NCBI GenBank assembly: GCA_024278975.1
Contig: JAJRSD010000028.1
Coordinates: forward strand, 1 to 64,000
DNA: 64,000 nt
DNA from: Bacteroidota bacterium
GTDB taxonomy: Bacteria > Bacteroidota > Bacteroidia > Bacteroidales > Prolixibacteraceae
Direction of reading: 5' to 3'
Shown: piece by piece, positions 15,879-25,380 of the stretch
How positions within the stretch are numbered: the first letter of the stretch is position 1
Layout: the number at the start of each line of letters is the position of its first letter
Translations under genes and position numbers: made by a program
The notes under the pieces: generated by a model
What the model saw: only the letters and a program-made list of their open reading frames with translations
Told to the model about the DNA's origin: nothing
The model's database searches: none

Positions 15879-16802
15879 TTAATTATCTCTCGTTTGGGTC
15901 ATATCAAACAGATGTGTTGCCTGTTCTCCCAGAAATCCGGAGAATAGTTTTTTCGTTCCGTTTTCTTCTACGAAACCTCGTTGTGCCAATTCGTAATATG
16001 CGTAAGTCCACGTAATTTTTTCTATTCCATATTCGTCTTTTACCTCAACTTCCTCTTTAACTGCCTCGGTAGCCGACTGCTGAAGTTTACTCCCTTTCTC
16101 GCCTTCAATATGTTCTTTCATTGGTACGCCGGCAGCTTCGAGTCCTTTACAAGTTGTTTCCAAATCGGGCCACTCAGCAACATTCTGATGATTTATAAAA
16201 GCAGTAAAATGATTTACCGAGTTTCCATGCAGCAAAACCCATGCAGCATATTGCGATACGTCGTTAATTTTTATCACATCTTCTTTTTGCGGAATTCCCC
16301 ACGGACGACGGAAATATTGTGCTAAATCGGCTACTAAAAGTTTGGCAGCTTCGGTTGGTAATTCACCTTCGTCTTTTACTTTCTGAAGTAATTCAATACT
16401 ATTGTCACTCAAAATATAAGGAGTTTCTCTTACCGTTTTATTAATGGTTTTTTGCGCCCAGTCGGGTAAAAGTTCCACTTCAAGCTGGCTTACAAAAATC
16501 TTGGGAAATTTCTCGTCGGGATGTTCGAAATGAACTGCATTCAATTTCTTTTTTGAAAATTTATATTTTGCTGCCGGTTTATATTCAAGGCAGTTGAGAA
16601 TGTGTCTTATCGCCCTGATTCCCTGAGGTTGTTCTCCTGTACGAGTATTAAAAGTACGTATCGCAATGTGGTCGTTTACTATATTTCCCCCTTTTTGAGT
16701 TACCAACTCAACATACTTATTTGCATACGAAACTCTTTTTATGTACTGATCCCACAATCTGTCTAAAAGTTCTTTTGTAATCTCTTTTGCACTTCGTTTC
16801 AT
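15879..16802 (-). CDS. DUF1338 protein, 2-oxoadipate dioxygenase/decarboxylase (HglS/YdcJ)-like
   Basis: The 307-residue protein fits DUF1338: IVNDHIAIRTFN (His45), NAVHFEHPDEKFPKIFVSQL and LLHGNSVNHFTAFINH supply the vicinal-oxygen-chelate metal site. Characterised members (HglS) convert 2-oxoadipate to D-2-hydroxyglutarate in D-lysine breakdown using Fe(II) and oxygen. The enzyme would need oxygen, which suggests at least microaerobic life. No other lysine-catabolic gene adjoins it. Confidence 0.8.
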   Translation of the reverse strand: MKRSAKEITKELLDRLWDQYIKRVSYANKYVELVTQKGGNIVNDHIAIRTFNTRTGEQPQGIRAIRHILNCLEYKPAAKYKFSKKKLNAVHFEHPDEKFPKIFVSQLEVELLPDWAQKTINKTVRETPYILSDNSIELLQKVKDEGELPTEAAKLLVADLAQYFRRPWGIPQKEDVIKINDVSQYAAWVLLHGNSVNHFTAFINHQNVAEWPDLETTCKGLEAAGVPMKEHIEGEKGSKLQQSATEAVKEEVEVKDEYGIEKITWTYAYYELAQRGFVEENGTKKLFSGFLGEQATHLFDMTQTRDN

Positions 16803-16949
16803 AATAAACTATTTATCTGGTTAAACATAAAACAGATAGTTTAGGTTACTTAAAAACAGATGTTTAAAAGTATTGTTTAAATCAAAAAAATCTATTATAT
16901 GGTATTGAATAAAAAATTCCACAATTCAAAACACATTACAACTCCGTAT

Positions 16950-17290
16950 TTACACATTCTGAGATTCAAAAAAAGCCACAGATTTGCTGGTTGCATTGTT
17001 AATATTTCCTTCCGAGTCACCAACTCCACGGTAGTCAAAACGTAAAACAGCAATCACGATTCCGGGTTTAAATACTCAACCTCTTTTTCAATATAAGGAA
17101 AGGGAGTTTGGAGACGATTTGATTTTGTGATTTTATCTGTTTTACTAACCTGAATATCTTTTGCCCCCGGCAAAGGAACATCCATTTTCGATGATAATAC
17201 TTCTTTTTCATCAATCGAAATTTTAAATATTATTTTCAGTTTCGAAGTTGGCAATTCCAGTTCCCCACTCCAGATGCCAATAGCTTTTGT
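16950..17290 (-). pseudogene. Remnant of an alpha/beta hydrolase (frameshifted, internally deleted, truncated)
   Basis: Reading the reverse strand, one frame gives AIGIWSGELELPTSKLKIIF and continues to EVEYLNPES before a stop at 17054. This is the N-terminal beta domain found before some secreted alpha/beta hydrolases. In the overlapping second frame comes GIVIAVLRFDYRGVGDSEGN, the strand-and-loop around the hydrolase oxyanion region, ending with stop at 16950. The roughly 100 residues normally between these parts, including the first catalytic strand, are missing, as are the whole C-terminus and the signal peptide. It is a decayed gene in the 16803-17359 gap. Confidence 0.7.
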
Positions 17291-17323
17291 GTTATTAGTT
17301 GATGAAACATACTTGCAATTTAT

Positions 17324-17331
17324 TAACTTTG
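17324..17331 (+). promoter_or_regulatory. Possible -7 box for the GH10 gene
   Basis: TAACTTTG fits TAnnTTTG and lies 28 bases before the ATG at 17360. A weak GTTG at 17298-17301 could act as a -33 element at slightly long spacing. Confidence 0.4.
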
Positions 17332-17359
17332 AGAATCTAAACCAATAATCTCATAAAAA

Positions 17360-18493
17360 ATGGTAAACCGTAGAAAATTCATTCATAGTTCAGTTTTAAC
17401 TGCAACCGGAGTTGCACTCTTAAAAGCAAATGCTATTGCAGCATTGACTGAAAACAGAGGGTTAAAAGATTATTTTAAAAATGATTTTTCTGTTGGAGCA
17501 GCAGTTGACTCAGATATTTTTTCTCGAAATAATAAAGAAATATTGAGTTTAATTGAACGTGAATTTAATACTATAACAACCGAAAATGCACTGAAATGGG
17601 AGCCTGTTCACCCAACAGAAAACAGATGGAATTTTAATGTTGCGGATAAGTTTATCGAGTTCGGATTGAAAAACAGGATGCACATTCAAGGTCATGTTTT
17701 AGTATGGCACAGTCAGGTTCCCAAAAATTTGTTTGAAGATGAAAGTGGAAAACAGGTTTCAAAAGGTGTTCTGTTAAAACGAATGGAGAATCATATTTTA
17801 ACTTTGGTGGATCGCTACAAAGGTAAGATTAATTCGTGGGATGTTGTAAACGAGGCGATAACGCCTGAAGACGGATATCGGAGAAGTAAATGGTTCGAGA
17901 TTATTGGTCCGGAGTTTATGGAGCGGGCATTTCATTTGGCACACGAAGCCGACCCTAACTGTCATCTGATTTATAATGATTACAATATGACAAACCCAAA
18001 ACGGAGCGATTTTTTGGTTGAGCTAATTAAAAAATATAAGAAAAAAGGGGTGCCAATTCACGGAATTGGAATGCAGGGACATTACAATTTAGATTCGCCA
18101 AACACAAAAGCAATTGAAACAAGTATCGAAGCTTTTGCCTCAGCCGGAATGAGAGTGAACTTTACCGAGCTCGATGTTGATGTGCTTCCATACGACTGGG
18201 GGCGGACTTCTGAAGTTTCATCAAATATTGAATATGCCGAGTCTTTAAATCCATACAAAAACGGGCTGCCAAAAGAGATTAACGATAAACTGACAAGACG
18301 TTACGAGGAGCTTTTTAAACTGTTTTTAAAGCACCGCGACAAAATAGACCGCGTAACATTTTGGGGAACTACCGATAATAAATCGTGGAAGAATAATTTT
18401 CCAATGCACGGACGAACGAACTACCCGCTACTTTTCAATCGCGAACATAAACCAAAAAATGCTTATTTTGCAGTTGTTGGATTGAAAAGCTAG
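17360..18493 (+). CDS. Secreted GH10 endo-1,4-beta-xylanase
   Basis: The 377-residue protein is a single GH10 barrel. Glu165 in WDVVNEAI is the acid/base and Glu270 in VNFTELDVDVLP the nucleophile; NALKWEPVHP and GHVLVWHSQVP are further GH10 signatures. It cleaves internal beta-1,4 bonds in xylan. The N-terminus NRRKFIHSSVLTATGVALL has a twin arginine followed by a hydrophobic run, suggesting Tat export. There are no carbohydrate-binding modules and no SusC/D pair nearby. The sulfatase gene follows 66 bp later and may be co-transcribed. Confidence 0.95.
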   Translation: MVNRRKFIHSSVLTATGVALLKANAIAALTENRGLKDYFKNDFSVGAAVDSDIFSRNNKEILSLIEREFNTITTENALKWEPVHPTENRWNFNVADKFIEFGLKNRMHIQGHVLVWHSQVPKNLFEDESGKQVSKGVLLKRMENHILTLVDRYKGKINSWDVVNEAITPEDGYRRSKWFEIIGPEFMERAFHLAHEADPNCHLIYNDYNMTNPKRSDFLVELIKKYKKKGVPIHGIGMQGHYNLDSPNTKAIETSIEAFASAGMRVNFTELDVDVLPYDWGRTSEVSSNIEYAESLNPYKNGLPKEINDKLTRRYEELFKLFLKHRDKIDRVTFWGTTDNKSWKNNFPMHGRTNYPLLFNREHKPKNAYFAVVGLKS

Positions 18494-18559
18494 TGGCATA
18501 TAATTTCAAATTAAATATTTCATTACAATCCATAAGTTTTAACAAAACATAAAAGTATT

Positions 18560-20146
18560 ATGAACCGATTATTTGCAGTTTTAATTATCGCTATCTTTTC
18601 TTTTTCAGCATGTACAAAACAGGAGATAAAAAAGCCGAATGTTATCTTTTTTATTGCCGATGATATGTACCCCGAAATGTTTAATTGTTTGCCGGAAGGG
18701 AAAGGAAAAAACCTGACTCCAAATATCGATCAGCTTGCAAAAGATGGGGTTATTATGGAAAACCAGTATGTAGTTTCGCCGGTTTGTACACCCAGCCGAT
18801 ACAACTGTTTAACCGGGAATTATGCAAGTCGTGCAACAAACAGTTCGTTCATAAATAAAACAAAACACGAAGAGGGACAAACTGTTATTCAATGGAACTC
18901 TTTTATTACGCAAAACGATAAAATCCTTCCACAATACTTAAAAGAGCTTGGTTATACAACCGGAATGGTTGGAAAAAATCATGTGGTTGAAGTTCATAAT
19001 TTAGAAGGATTTCCTGATTTTAATGCCAGCGCAAACGACCCGGTTATCAAAAAAAGAATTACCAATAATTACCATAAAGTTCAACAAGCGATTTTAAATA
19101 GTGGGTTCGATTATGCCGAAGGATTGTACAATAATAATCCAAATTTTATTGGGGTGAAGGAGTTGGCAGTTCAGAATATGGATTGGATTGCCGAAGCGGG
19201 AGTAAATTTTATTGAACAAAATAGCAATCAACCATTTTTCTTATACTTTGCCACAACAATTCCACACGGACCAACCGAGGCAAAACGCTCGTGGGAGGCC
19301 AATCCGAAAATTACAGCAAAAGGATATCTGAACGAAGCACCAAACGTTTTGCCGGCAAGAAATACACTTACAAAAAGATTACGCGATGCAGGAATTACAG
19401 AGCCCGGAAAGGAAAATGTGTTGTGGCTCGATGATGCTTTGGGAGCATTAATTCAGAAACTAAAAGAGAAAGGCATTTTGGATAATACTATAATCTTCTT
19501 TTTTAACGACCATGGTCAAAATGCAAAAGGAACTCTTTACCAGGGCGGCTTGCACGATCCGAGTATTATTTGGAAAAGGGGAGGTTTTGAATGTGGAAAT
19601 GTTTGTAATACTTTTGTTTCGAATGTAGATTTTGCACCAACTATTCTGGAATTTGCAGGGGCTAAAAACATAAACGACAACTTTGATGGGAATAGTTTTA
19701 AGGCTGTTCTCGATGGAAAAGATTTTCAATCGAGGGAATCGTTGTATTGCGAGCTTGGTTATGCACGCGCCGTAATTAAAGGAGACTATAAATATTATGC
19801 CGTTCGTTATCCGGATTACGCAAAAAACTGGATAGCAGAACAACGGAATTCTATTTTAAATAGCTACAACCACAGGCGGGAATTAAGGAATATGAATATT
19901 GTAAACCGCGACCCACAAAAACCATTCAGCCATTTGGAAGTAGTTCCCGGAGGAGGTGCAGCAGAAAATCACTCTTATGCGAAACTACCCGGTTATTTCG
20001 ATGCCGACCAATTATACAACCTAAAAGACGATCCGAATGAATTAAAAAATTTGGCTAATTCTCCTAAAAATCAAAAAATTCTTGCTGATATGAAAAAGGA
20101 GCTGCAAAAATATTTAGATGATCTGCCCGGGAAATTTGAGTTGTAA
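18560..20146 (+). CDS. Sulfatase lipoprotein (S1 family)
   Basis: The 528-residue protein opens with a lipoprotein signal (FSFSAC, Cys18). It has the metal site FFIADDMYPEM (Asp34, Asp35) and the formylglycine motif CTPSR with Cys76, which a sulfatase-maturing enzyme would oxidise. FFNDHGQNAKG gives the second metal cluster. S1 enzymes remove sulfate esters, in this phylum often from glycans. Co-direction with the xylanase suggests work on the same or a similar plant or algal polymer. The substrate subfamily is not determined. Confidence 0.92.
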   Translation: MNRLFAVLIIAIFSFSACTKQEIKKPNVIFFIADDMYPEMFNCLPEGKGKNLTPNIDQLAKDGVIMENQYVVSPVCTPSRYNCLTGNYASRATNSSFINKTKHEEGQTVIQWNSFITQNDKILPQYLKELGYTTGMVGKNHVVEVHNLEGFPDFNASANDPVIKKRITNNYHKVQQAILNSGFDYAEGLYNNNPNFIGVKELAVQNMDWIAEAGVNFIEQNSNQPFFLYFATTIPHGPTEAKRSWEANPKITAKGYLNEAPNVLPARNTLTKRLRDAGITEPGKENVLWLDDALGALIQKLKEKGILDNTIIFFFNDHGQNAKGTLYQGGLHDPSIIWKRGGFECGNVCNTFVSNVDFAPTILEFAGAKNINDNFDGNSFKAVLDGKDFQSRESLYCELGYARAVIKGDYKYYAVRYPDYAKNWIAEQRNSILNSYNHRRELRNMNIVNRDPQKPFSHLEVVPGGGAAENHSYAKLPGYFDADQLYNLKDDPNELKNLANSPKNQKILADMKKELQKYLDDLPGKFEL

Positions 20147-20168
20147 GTATTTTGCATCACTATTAATT

Positions 20169-21620
20169 TTACAACATTGGGGCAAAAATGTGTGCCAGCG
20201 ACTCGCGTACTTTAAAATGCCAAGGGCGTTTTTCCCAATCTTTAAGATTGATTTTGCGGCTATTTTTTAAATCGGCTACAAAATAGTTTGTTAATGTTTG
20301 GGTGAACTCCTTTTCATACACAAAAGCATTAACCTCAAAATTGGTTTCCAAACTCCTGAAATCGAGATTAGAAGTTCCGATTGTAGATAAAACATCATCA
20401 ACAATAATAATCTTACTGTGAATAAAACCAGCCTGATAGAAATAGATTTTTATACCGGCTTCCAGCAATTTACTCACATACGAAAACGAACACCATTTTG
20501 GAGTAATTGCATCCGATTTTTCGGGAATAATAATACGAACATCAACGTTGCTAAGAGCTGCAATTTCGAGAGCTGTAACAATAGATTTTGGAGGCATTAA
20601 ATATGGTGTGGTAATGTAAATTTTTTCTCTGGCATTTGTGATAGCGGCAAAAAATGCCTGTTCAATATTTTTCCAGTCGGAGTCGGGCCCGCTTGCCGAA
20701 ATCTGAACCGGAGTGCCCGGCTGCTCTGTAAATTTCGGAAAATACTTTTCGCCGGCAAGGTTTTCGTTAATAATAAAATACCAGTCGGCAGCAAAAATTA
20801 GTTGTAAACAAGCCACTGCATCGCCATTAATTTGAAGGTGAGTATCGCGCCACGCGCCAATTTTTTTCAGCCCTTCTAAATATCGGTCAGCAATATTAAT
20901 TCCGCCTGTAAATCCTGTTTTTCCATCAATAACTATTATTTTTCGATGGTTTCTGTAATTCATTTTCGAGGTTAGTCGCGGAAAACGAACTTCCATAAAC
21001 GAGTATATTTCAATACCGTTTTCTCTTAATTCCGAAATAAAATTCTCACCCAAACTCCAGCTTCCAACATCATCAATAATAATTCTTATTTCAACGCCAA
21101 TCTTGCTTTTTGCAATCAGTAGATTTTTTAGTTTGTTACCAATTTTATCATCCGAAAAAATATAATATTCTAAATGAATATGGTGTTCTGCCGTTTGAAT
21201 TGCCTTGAAAATTGCTTCAAAGGTTTTATTGCCATCGCTAATAATTTGTAATTTATTGCCGGTGGTTAAAAGCGAATTCGAGTTATTTAAAAGTAGCCTG
21301 ATTATATTCTCTTTCTTTAATACTTCGTTGTTTAAATTTAGATGGGATTGTTCAATTTCCCGTAATTGTTTCGACGAAAGCACACGAAATCTACTTAGAC
21401 TTTTAATTCCTTTTCGCGAAAATAGTTTACGTTTTCGGTACTCTTGTCCAAAAAACAGATAAAAAATAATCCCAACAATTGGTAAAAGAATCAGCACCAG
21501 AATCCACGCTGCCGTTTTGTGTGGCGAGCGTTTTTCCAAAACGATAATAACGGCAACTGGAATTGCAGTGGCTAAAAAAACCAAAGAGAAATAACGCCAG
21601 AATTCGCTCCATTCTATCAT
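20169..21620 (-). CDS. cls: Cardiolipin synthase, PLD superfamily
   Basis: The 483-residue protein has two N-terminal membrane helices (about residues 10-28 and 38-57), then two phospholipase-D motifs: HRKIIVIDGKTGFTGG (His225, Lys227, Asp232) and HSKIIIVDDVLSTIG (His401, Lys403, Asp408). It condenses two phosphatidylglycerols to cardiolipin in the inner membrane. It converges on the sulfatase gene with a 22-bp gap. Confidence 0.93.
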   Translation of the reverse strand: MIEWSEFWRYFSLVFLATAIPVAVIIVLEKRSPHKTAAWILVLILLPIVGIIFYLFFGQEYRKRKLFSRKGIKSLSRFRVLSSKQLREIEQSHLNLNNEVLKKENIIRLLLNNSNSLLTTGNKLQIISDGNKTFEAIFKAIQTAEHHIHLEYYIFSDDKIGNKLKNLLIAKSKIGVEIRIIIDDVGSWSLGENFISELRENGIEIYSFMEVRFPRLTSKMNYRNHRKIIVIDGKTGFTGGINIADRYLEGLKKIGAWRDTHLQINGDAVACLQLIFAADWYFIINENLAGEKYFPKFTEQPGTPVQISASGPDSDWKNIEQAFFAAITNAREKIYITTPYLMPPKSIVTALEIAALSNVDVRIIIPEKSDAITPKWCSFSYVSKLLEAGIKIYFYQAGFIHSKIIIVDDVLSTIGTSNLDFRSLETNFEVNAFVYEKEFTQTLTNYFVADLKNSRKINLKDWEKRPWHFKVRESLAHIFAPML

Positions 21621-21735
21621 TTTTATTAATTTTCAATTTTCTATTTAATTCCTAAATTTCACACATTTTTGTATTAAAAACAATTTTTATTTAAATCCGT
21701 AGTTGTACCTGTACTTTATAAGAGGAGAAAACAAA

Positions 21736-22146
21736 ATGAAGAATTTAATAATATTATCGGTAATTGTAATTTTTGCAATTGCCTGTTCAACCAAAAAAAG
21801 TGTTGTAAAGGATAAAAGTGGTGAGGACGAAGAGACGGTGCAGGATAGTCTGGAATACGATATGGAAACTTTCGATGCGAAATTTGAAAGTTGGTATGAG
21901 ATGCATAATAGTCCGGCAAAGTACCGTAGTCTTGAGTATTACGAAAATTGGAATAAGCAATATGTTTCGGTGTGGAATAATAAAGCAAAAACAACGCAAA
22001 ATGAATTCTTCGAGTCAATAGTTGGTTACGATCCAAACGAGGAGTACGGGTTTGAACTAAACCATAAACTGTTTTACTATTTTCAATATGTGGAAAATGT
22101 GCTGAAAATTAAAATTATGTCTGGTGGACCCAAAGTGGTGTTGTAG
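21736..22146 (+). CDS. Small lipoprotein, DUF6146-like
   Basis: The 136-residue protein has a lipoprotein signal (KNLIILSVIVIFAIACS). Its body (YDMETFDAKFESWYEMHNSP and YDPNEEYGFELNHKLFYYF) resembles the Bacteroidota DUF6146 family of unknown function. AGGAG at 21722-21726 lies well placed before ATG 21736, one of the few clear ribosome-binding sites here, and selects it over an upstream ATG at 21703. Confidence 0.7.
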   Translation: MKNLIILSVIVIFAIACSTKKSVVKDKSGEDEETVQDSLEYDMETFDAKFESWYEMHNSPAKYRSLEYYENWNKQYVSVWNNKAKTTQNEFFESIVGYDPNEEYGFELNHKLFYYFQYVENVLKIKIMSGGPKVVL

Positions 22147-22198
22147 TAATTGTGTTGTCTCTGTTCGGGTTAATTATGACGATCAACCTTACTTTAAA

Positions 22199-22278
22199 CG
22201 TCATCCTGAACTTATTTCAGAATCTATATAATCTGACTCTCAACTTATTAATATCCTGAAATAAGTTCAGAATGACGA
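22199..22278. repeat. Dispersed palindromic repeat, CGTCAT...ATGACG family, copy 2
   Basis: The left half opens CGTCATCCTGAACTTATTTC and the right half closes GAAATAAGTTCAGAATGACG. It lies between the convergent small-lipoprotein and ribD genes, where its stems could stop transcripts from both sides. Confidence 0.8.
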
Positions 22279-22328
22279 GCCAATAACTATTCGTACAACT
22301 TTATGACGACTATCAATTTGTGGCTTTT

Positions 22329-23372
22329 TTATTGGTTTTTATAAACGATTAACTTGTCGGAATCCAATATTTCTGTACTAATAATATTCCCCGAAATATG
22401 AGGTGCTTTTATTCCGCTGTAAAAATACTTGTTGCCTATAAACTGGTACGCTTCGTCCCAAATATTTTCATCAATAAAACTCTCCAGGAGCTGTTTTCCG
22501 CCTTCAATAATTACCGAAAGTATTTTCTGTTTATAAAGTTCGTTTAAAATTTGCGGAATTATTTCTATATCAAAATCAATTTTTACGAATAAATTATTTC
22601 CACTTTTTTTATTTTTTATCGAATTAAAAATAATGGTTTTAACAGTGCCGTCAAAAATATTTAGGTTTTCTGTCAGGCGTAGATTTTTGTCGAGAACCAC
22701 GCGGATTGGATTTTTACCTTCGCAATGGCGAACTGTTAACGAGGGATTATCTTTTTCTGCTGTTTTTGTGCCAACCATAATTGCATCCTCTTCGGCACGC
22801 ATTTTATGAACTCTCAGAAGTGCTTTATTTCCGGTAATCCAGGTTGGCGCGCCAAACTCTCTTTCGGTACGGTCGATGTCTATAAAACCATCGATAGTTT
22901 GTGCCCACTTTAAGATTATATAGGGGCGTTTTTTTTCATGAAAAGTAAAAAAACGTTTGTTGATCTCTCGGCACTCATTTTCTAAAACGCCAACTTCAAC
23001 ATCAATTCCGGCATTTCTCATTTTCTCGATACCTTTTCCGGCAACCTCTGCAAACAGGTCGATTGTCCCAATCACAACTTTTGGTATCTGTTTTTCAACA
23101 ATTAAATCGGAGCATGGTGGTGTTAACCCAAAATGTGCACAGGGTTCTAAAGTTACAAAAAGTGTACTTTCAGCTAAAAGTGTTGGGTCGGCAACGGCAT
23201 TTATTGCATTTACTTCGGCATGTGCTTCGCCATATTTTTGATGATAACCTTCGCCAATAATTTTGCCGCGGAAAACAATAACGCACCCAACCATGGGATT
23301 TGGTGAAACATTTTCTATTCCACGTTTTGCCAATTCGAGGCAGCGATTCATCTGTTTTTCGTTTGCATTCAT
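22329..23372 (-). CDS. ribD: Riboflavin biosynthesis deaminase/reductase RibD
   Basis: The 347-residue bifunctional enzyme has an N-terminal zinc deaminase (EAHAEVNAI and LEPCAHFGLTPPCSD) and a C-terminal reductase (KWAQTIDGFID, WITGNKALLRVHKMRAEEDA, IIEGGKQLLESF). It deaminates and then reduces the pyrimidine intermediate of riboflavin synthesis. It diverges from prmC across 44 bp, and ribF is nearby on the same strand but not adjacent. Confidence 0.95.
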   Translation of the reverse strand: MNANEKQMNRCLELAKRGIENVSPNPMVGCVIVFRGKIIGEGYHQKYGEAHAEVNAINAVADPTLLAESTLFVTLEPCAHFGLTPPCSDLIVEKQIPKVVIGTIDLFAEVAGKGIEKMRNAGIDVEVGVLENECREINKRFFTFHEKKRPYIILKWAQTIDGFIDIDRTEREFGAPTWITGNKALLRVHKMRAEEDAIMVGTKTAEKDNPSLTVRHCEGKNPIRVVLDKNLRLTENLNIFDGTVKTIIFNSIKNKKSGNNLFVKIDFDIEIIPQILNELYKQKILSVIIEGGKQLLESFIDENIWDEAYQFIGNKYFYSGIKAPHISGNIISTEILDSDKLIVYKNQ

Positions 23373-23389
23373 TTAATAAAAATCTATTA

Positions 23390-23397
23390 TAACTTTG
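23390..23397 (+). promoter_or_regulatory. Possible -7 box for prmC
   Basis: TAACTTTG lies 19 bases before the prmC ATG within the 44-bp divergent gap. A TTTG at 23362-23365 is 24 bases upstream, a little further than usual for -33, and falls inside ribD. Confidence 0.35.
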
Positions 23398-23416
23398 CTG
23401 ATGTCAAAAATAGACA

Positions 23417-24268
23417 ATGCAAGCGACTATTCAATACATAAAAAAAGAATTGGTAGAATTGTATCCCGAAACTGAGGTGTCGGGATTTATCCGGATATTG
23501 TTGGAATCGGTTTGTGGATGGGATTATACGGCACAAATATTAAATAAAAATGGCGTGGTTGGGGAATCAGAATTCCACGAAATAGAAAAGGCGGTTTTAC
23601 GATTAAAGGAGTTCGAACCCATTCAGTATATTATGGGTGAGACCGAATTTATGGATTTAGTATTGAAAGTAAATCATTCGGTTTTAATTCCCCGCCCCGA
23701 AACGGAGGAGCTTGTAAACTGGATTATTGAAACAAACAGTTCCGATTCGCCGCAAATTTTGGATGTCGGAACCGGAAGCGGCTGTATTCCGTTGGCACTT
23801 AAAAACCAGATTGAAAATGCAACGGTTTTAGCTGTCGATATTTCTGATAAAGCGCTGGAAATTGCAATTCAAAATGCAACCCGAAATAATTTGGATATAC
23901 ATTTTTTAAATGCCGATATTTTAAATTGGGAGAATTACAGTTGGCATCTGTTCGATGTAATTGTTAGTAATCCACCTTATGTTCGCGAAGTTGAAAAACA
24001 GGCGATGCTACCAAATGTTTTGAAATACGAACCCGAAAATGCACTCTTTGTATCGAATGAAGATCCACTTATTTTTTATAGAAGAATTGCGGAATTTGCC
24101 CAAAAATATTTAGTCGAAAATGGGAAGTTGTTTTTCGAGATTAACGAATATTTGGGCGATGAAACGTGTAATATGTTAGAACATAACGGATTTGCAGATA
24201 TAAATTTGAGAAAAGATATTAATAGTAAAAACCGAATGATTTCATGCGTGAAAAAAATTAAACATTAA
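23417..24268 (+). CDS. prmC: Release-factor glutamine N5-methyltransferase PrmC
   Basis: The 283-residue protein has the helical N-terminal domain with QYIMGETEFMDL, PRPETEELV, the SAM-binding LDVGTGSGCIPLAL and the catalytic NPPY in VSNPPYVREVE. It methylates the Gln of the GGQ motif in release factors 1 and 2. It is followed 44 bp later by the interrupted EEP gene. Confidence 0.95.
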   Translation: MQATIQYIKKELVELYPETEVSGFIRILLESVCGWDYTAQILNKNGVVGESEFHEIEKAVLRLKEFEPIQYIMGETEFMDLVLKVNHSVLIPRPETEELVNWIIETNSSDSPQILDVGTGSGCIPLALKNQIENATVLAVDISDKALEIAIQNATRNNLDIHFLNADILNWENYSWHLFDVIVSNPPYVREVEKQAMLPNVLKYEPENALFVSNEDPLIFYRRIAEFAQKYLVENGKLFFEINEYLGDETCNMLEHNGFADINLRKDINSKNRMISCVKKIKH

Positions 24269-24312
24269 TCTCTTTTTTTATATCTTGCTACCAAAAGAAA
24301 AAAAATGGTAAA

Positions 24313-25374
24313 GTGAAAAGAGCTCTTCAAAATATATTTTTAACCATAAATTTAATAGTAGTTTTGGCACTATTTATAGCATATTTATCGGTTTATATTT
24401 CGCCCGATAAATATTGGATTCCATCGCTGTTCGGGTTAGCGTACCCATTTATTATAATCGGAAATTTAATTTTTATAGGATTTTGGTTGCTTTTTAAGCC
24501 ACGGTATTTATTACTGTCGCTTATCTCTATTTTGGTTGGCTGGGGTTTTGTTTCGCGCTATGTGCAGTTAAATGGCAAGGAGATTGAAAAGGGAGATGTA
24601 AAAGTAATTTCGTACAATGTGAAATATTTTATTGGTAACGCAAACCTTACTCAAAAAGAGAATGCCGATAAAATTGTCTCTTTTCTCGATGAGTAAAATG
24701 CCGATATTATCTGTTTGCAGGAGGCTCGTTTACGCAAAAAAAGTATTTTCAATTTGCCTGGCACTGTAAAAAAAATGGGTTCAATAAATCATTATCAGTA
24801 CGCGCGAACCAGTACTACTTATGGCTCGGTTACAATGACCCGATATCCAATAATAAACATGGGCGAAATTCGGTTCGAGGAGTCGCGAAATATGACAATT
24901 TATACCGATGTAATTATTGAAAACGATACAGTTCGCATATTTAATGTGCATTTGCAGTCGTACCAAATAGATCCTAATAAATACTCGATTATCGATTCGT
25001 TGGGAGTCGATCAGGAAAAGGATTTAAAGGAGGTTCGCGAAATGAGTTCAAAATTTAAAAAGGCATTTCAGATGCGCGCCGGGCAGGTTTACGAAATCAG
25101 AAAATATATTGACGAATCGCCTTTCGATGTAATTATTTGTGGCGATTTTAACGATACTCCGGTTTCGTTTGCATACCAAAAACTGAAGGGTGATTTAACG
25201 GATGCTTTTGTAAATTCGGGCGAAGGAGTTGGCCGGACATACATTGGGAAACTGCCCTCTTTTCGTATAGATAATATTTTTTATAGCGAAAATTTTGAGT
25301 CGTATAATTTTAAAACGTACGATTTTAAAATGTCAGACCATTTCCCAATTTCTTGCGACTTGGTTATAAAATAG
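24313..25374 (+). pseudogene. Endonuclease/exonuclease/phosphatase (EEP) membrane protein interrupted by one in-frame TAA
   Basis: A single frame runs from GTG 24313 to the stop at 25374 apart from TAA at 24694-24696. Before the stop are three membrane helices and the start of the EEP domain (VKVISYNVKYF). After it, with no frame change, comes NADIICLQEARLRKK, then VIICGDFNDTPVSFAY and FKMSDHFPISCDL, all core EEP motifs. Without the stop the protein would have about 353 residues, a normal size for the family. The stop falls just before the conserved catalytic Glu of CLQEA, so the front piece alone cannot be active. It may be a nonsense mutation or a sequence error. Confidence 0.8.
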
Positions 25375-25380
25375 AAAATC

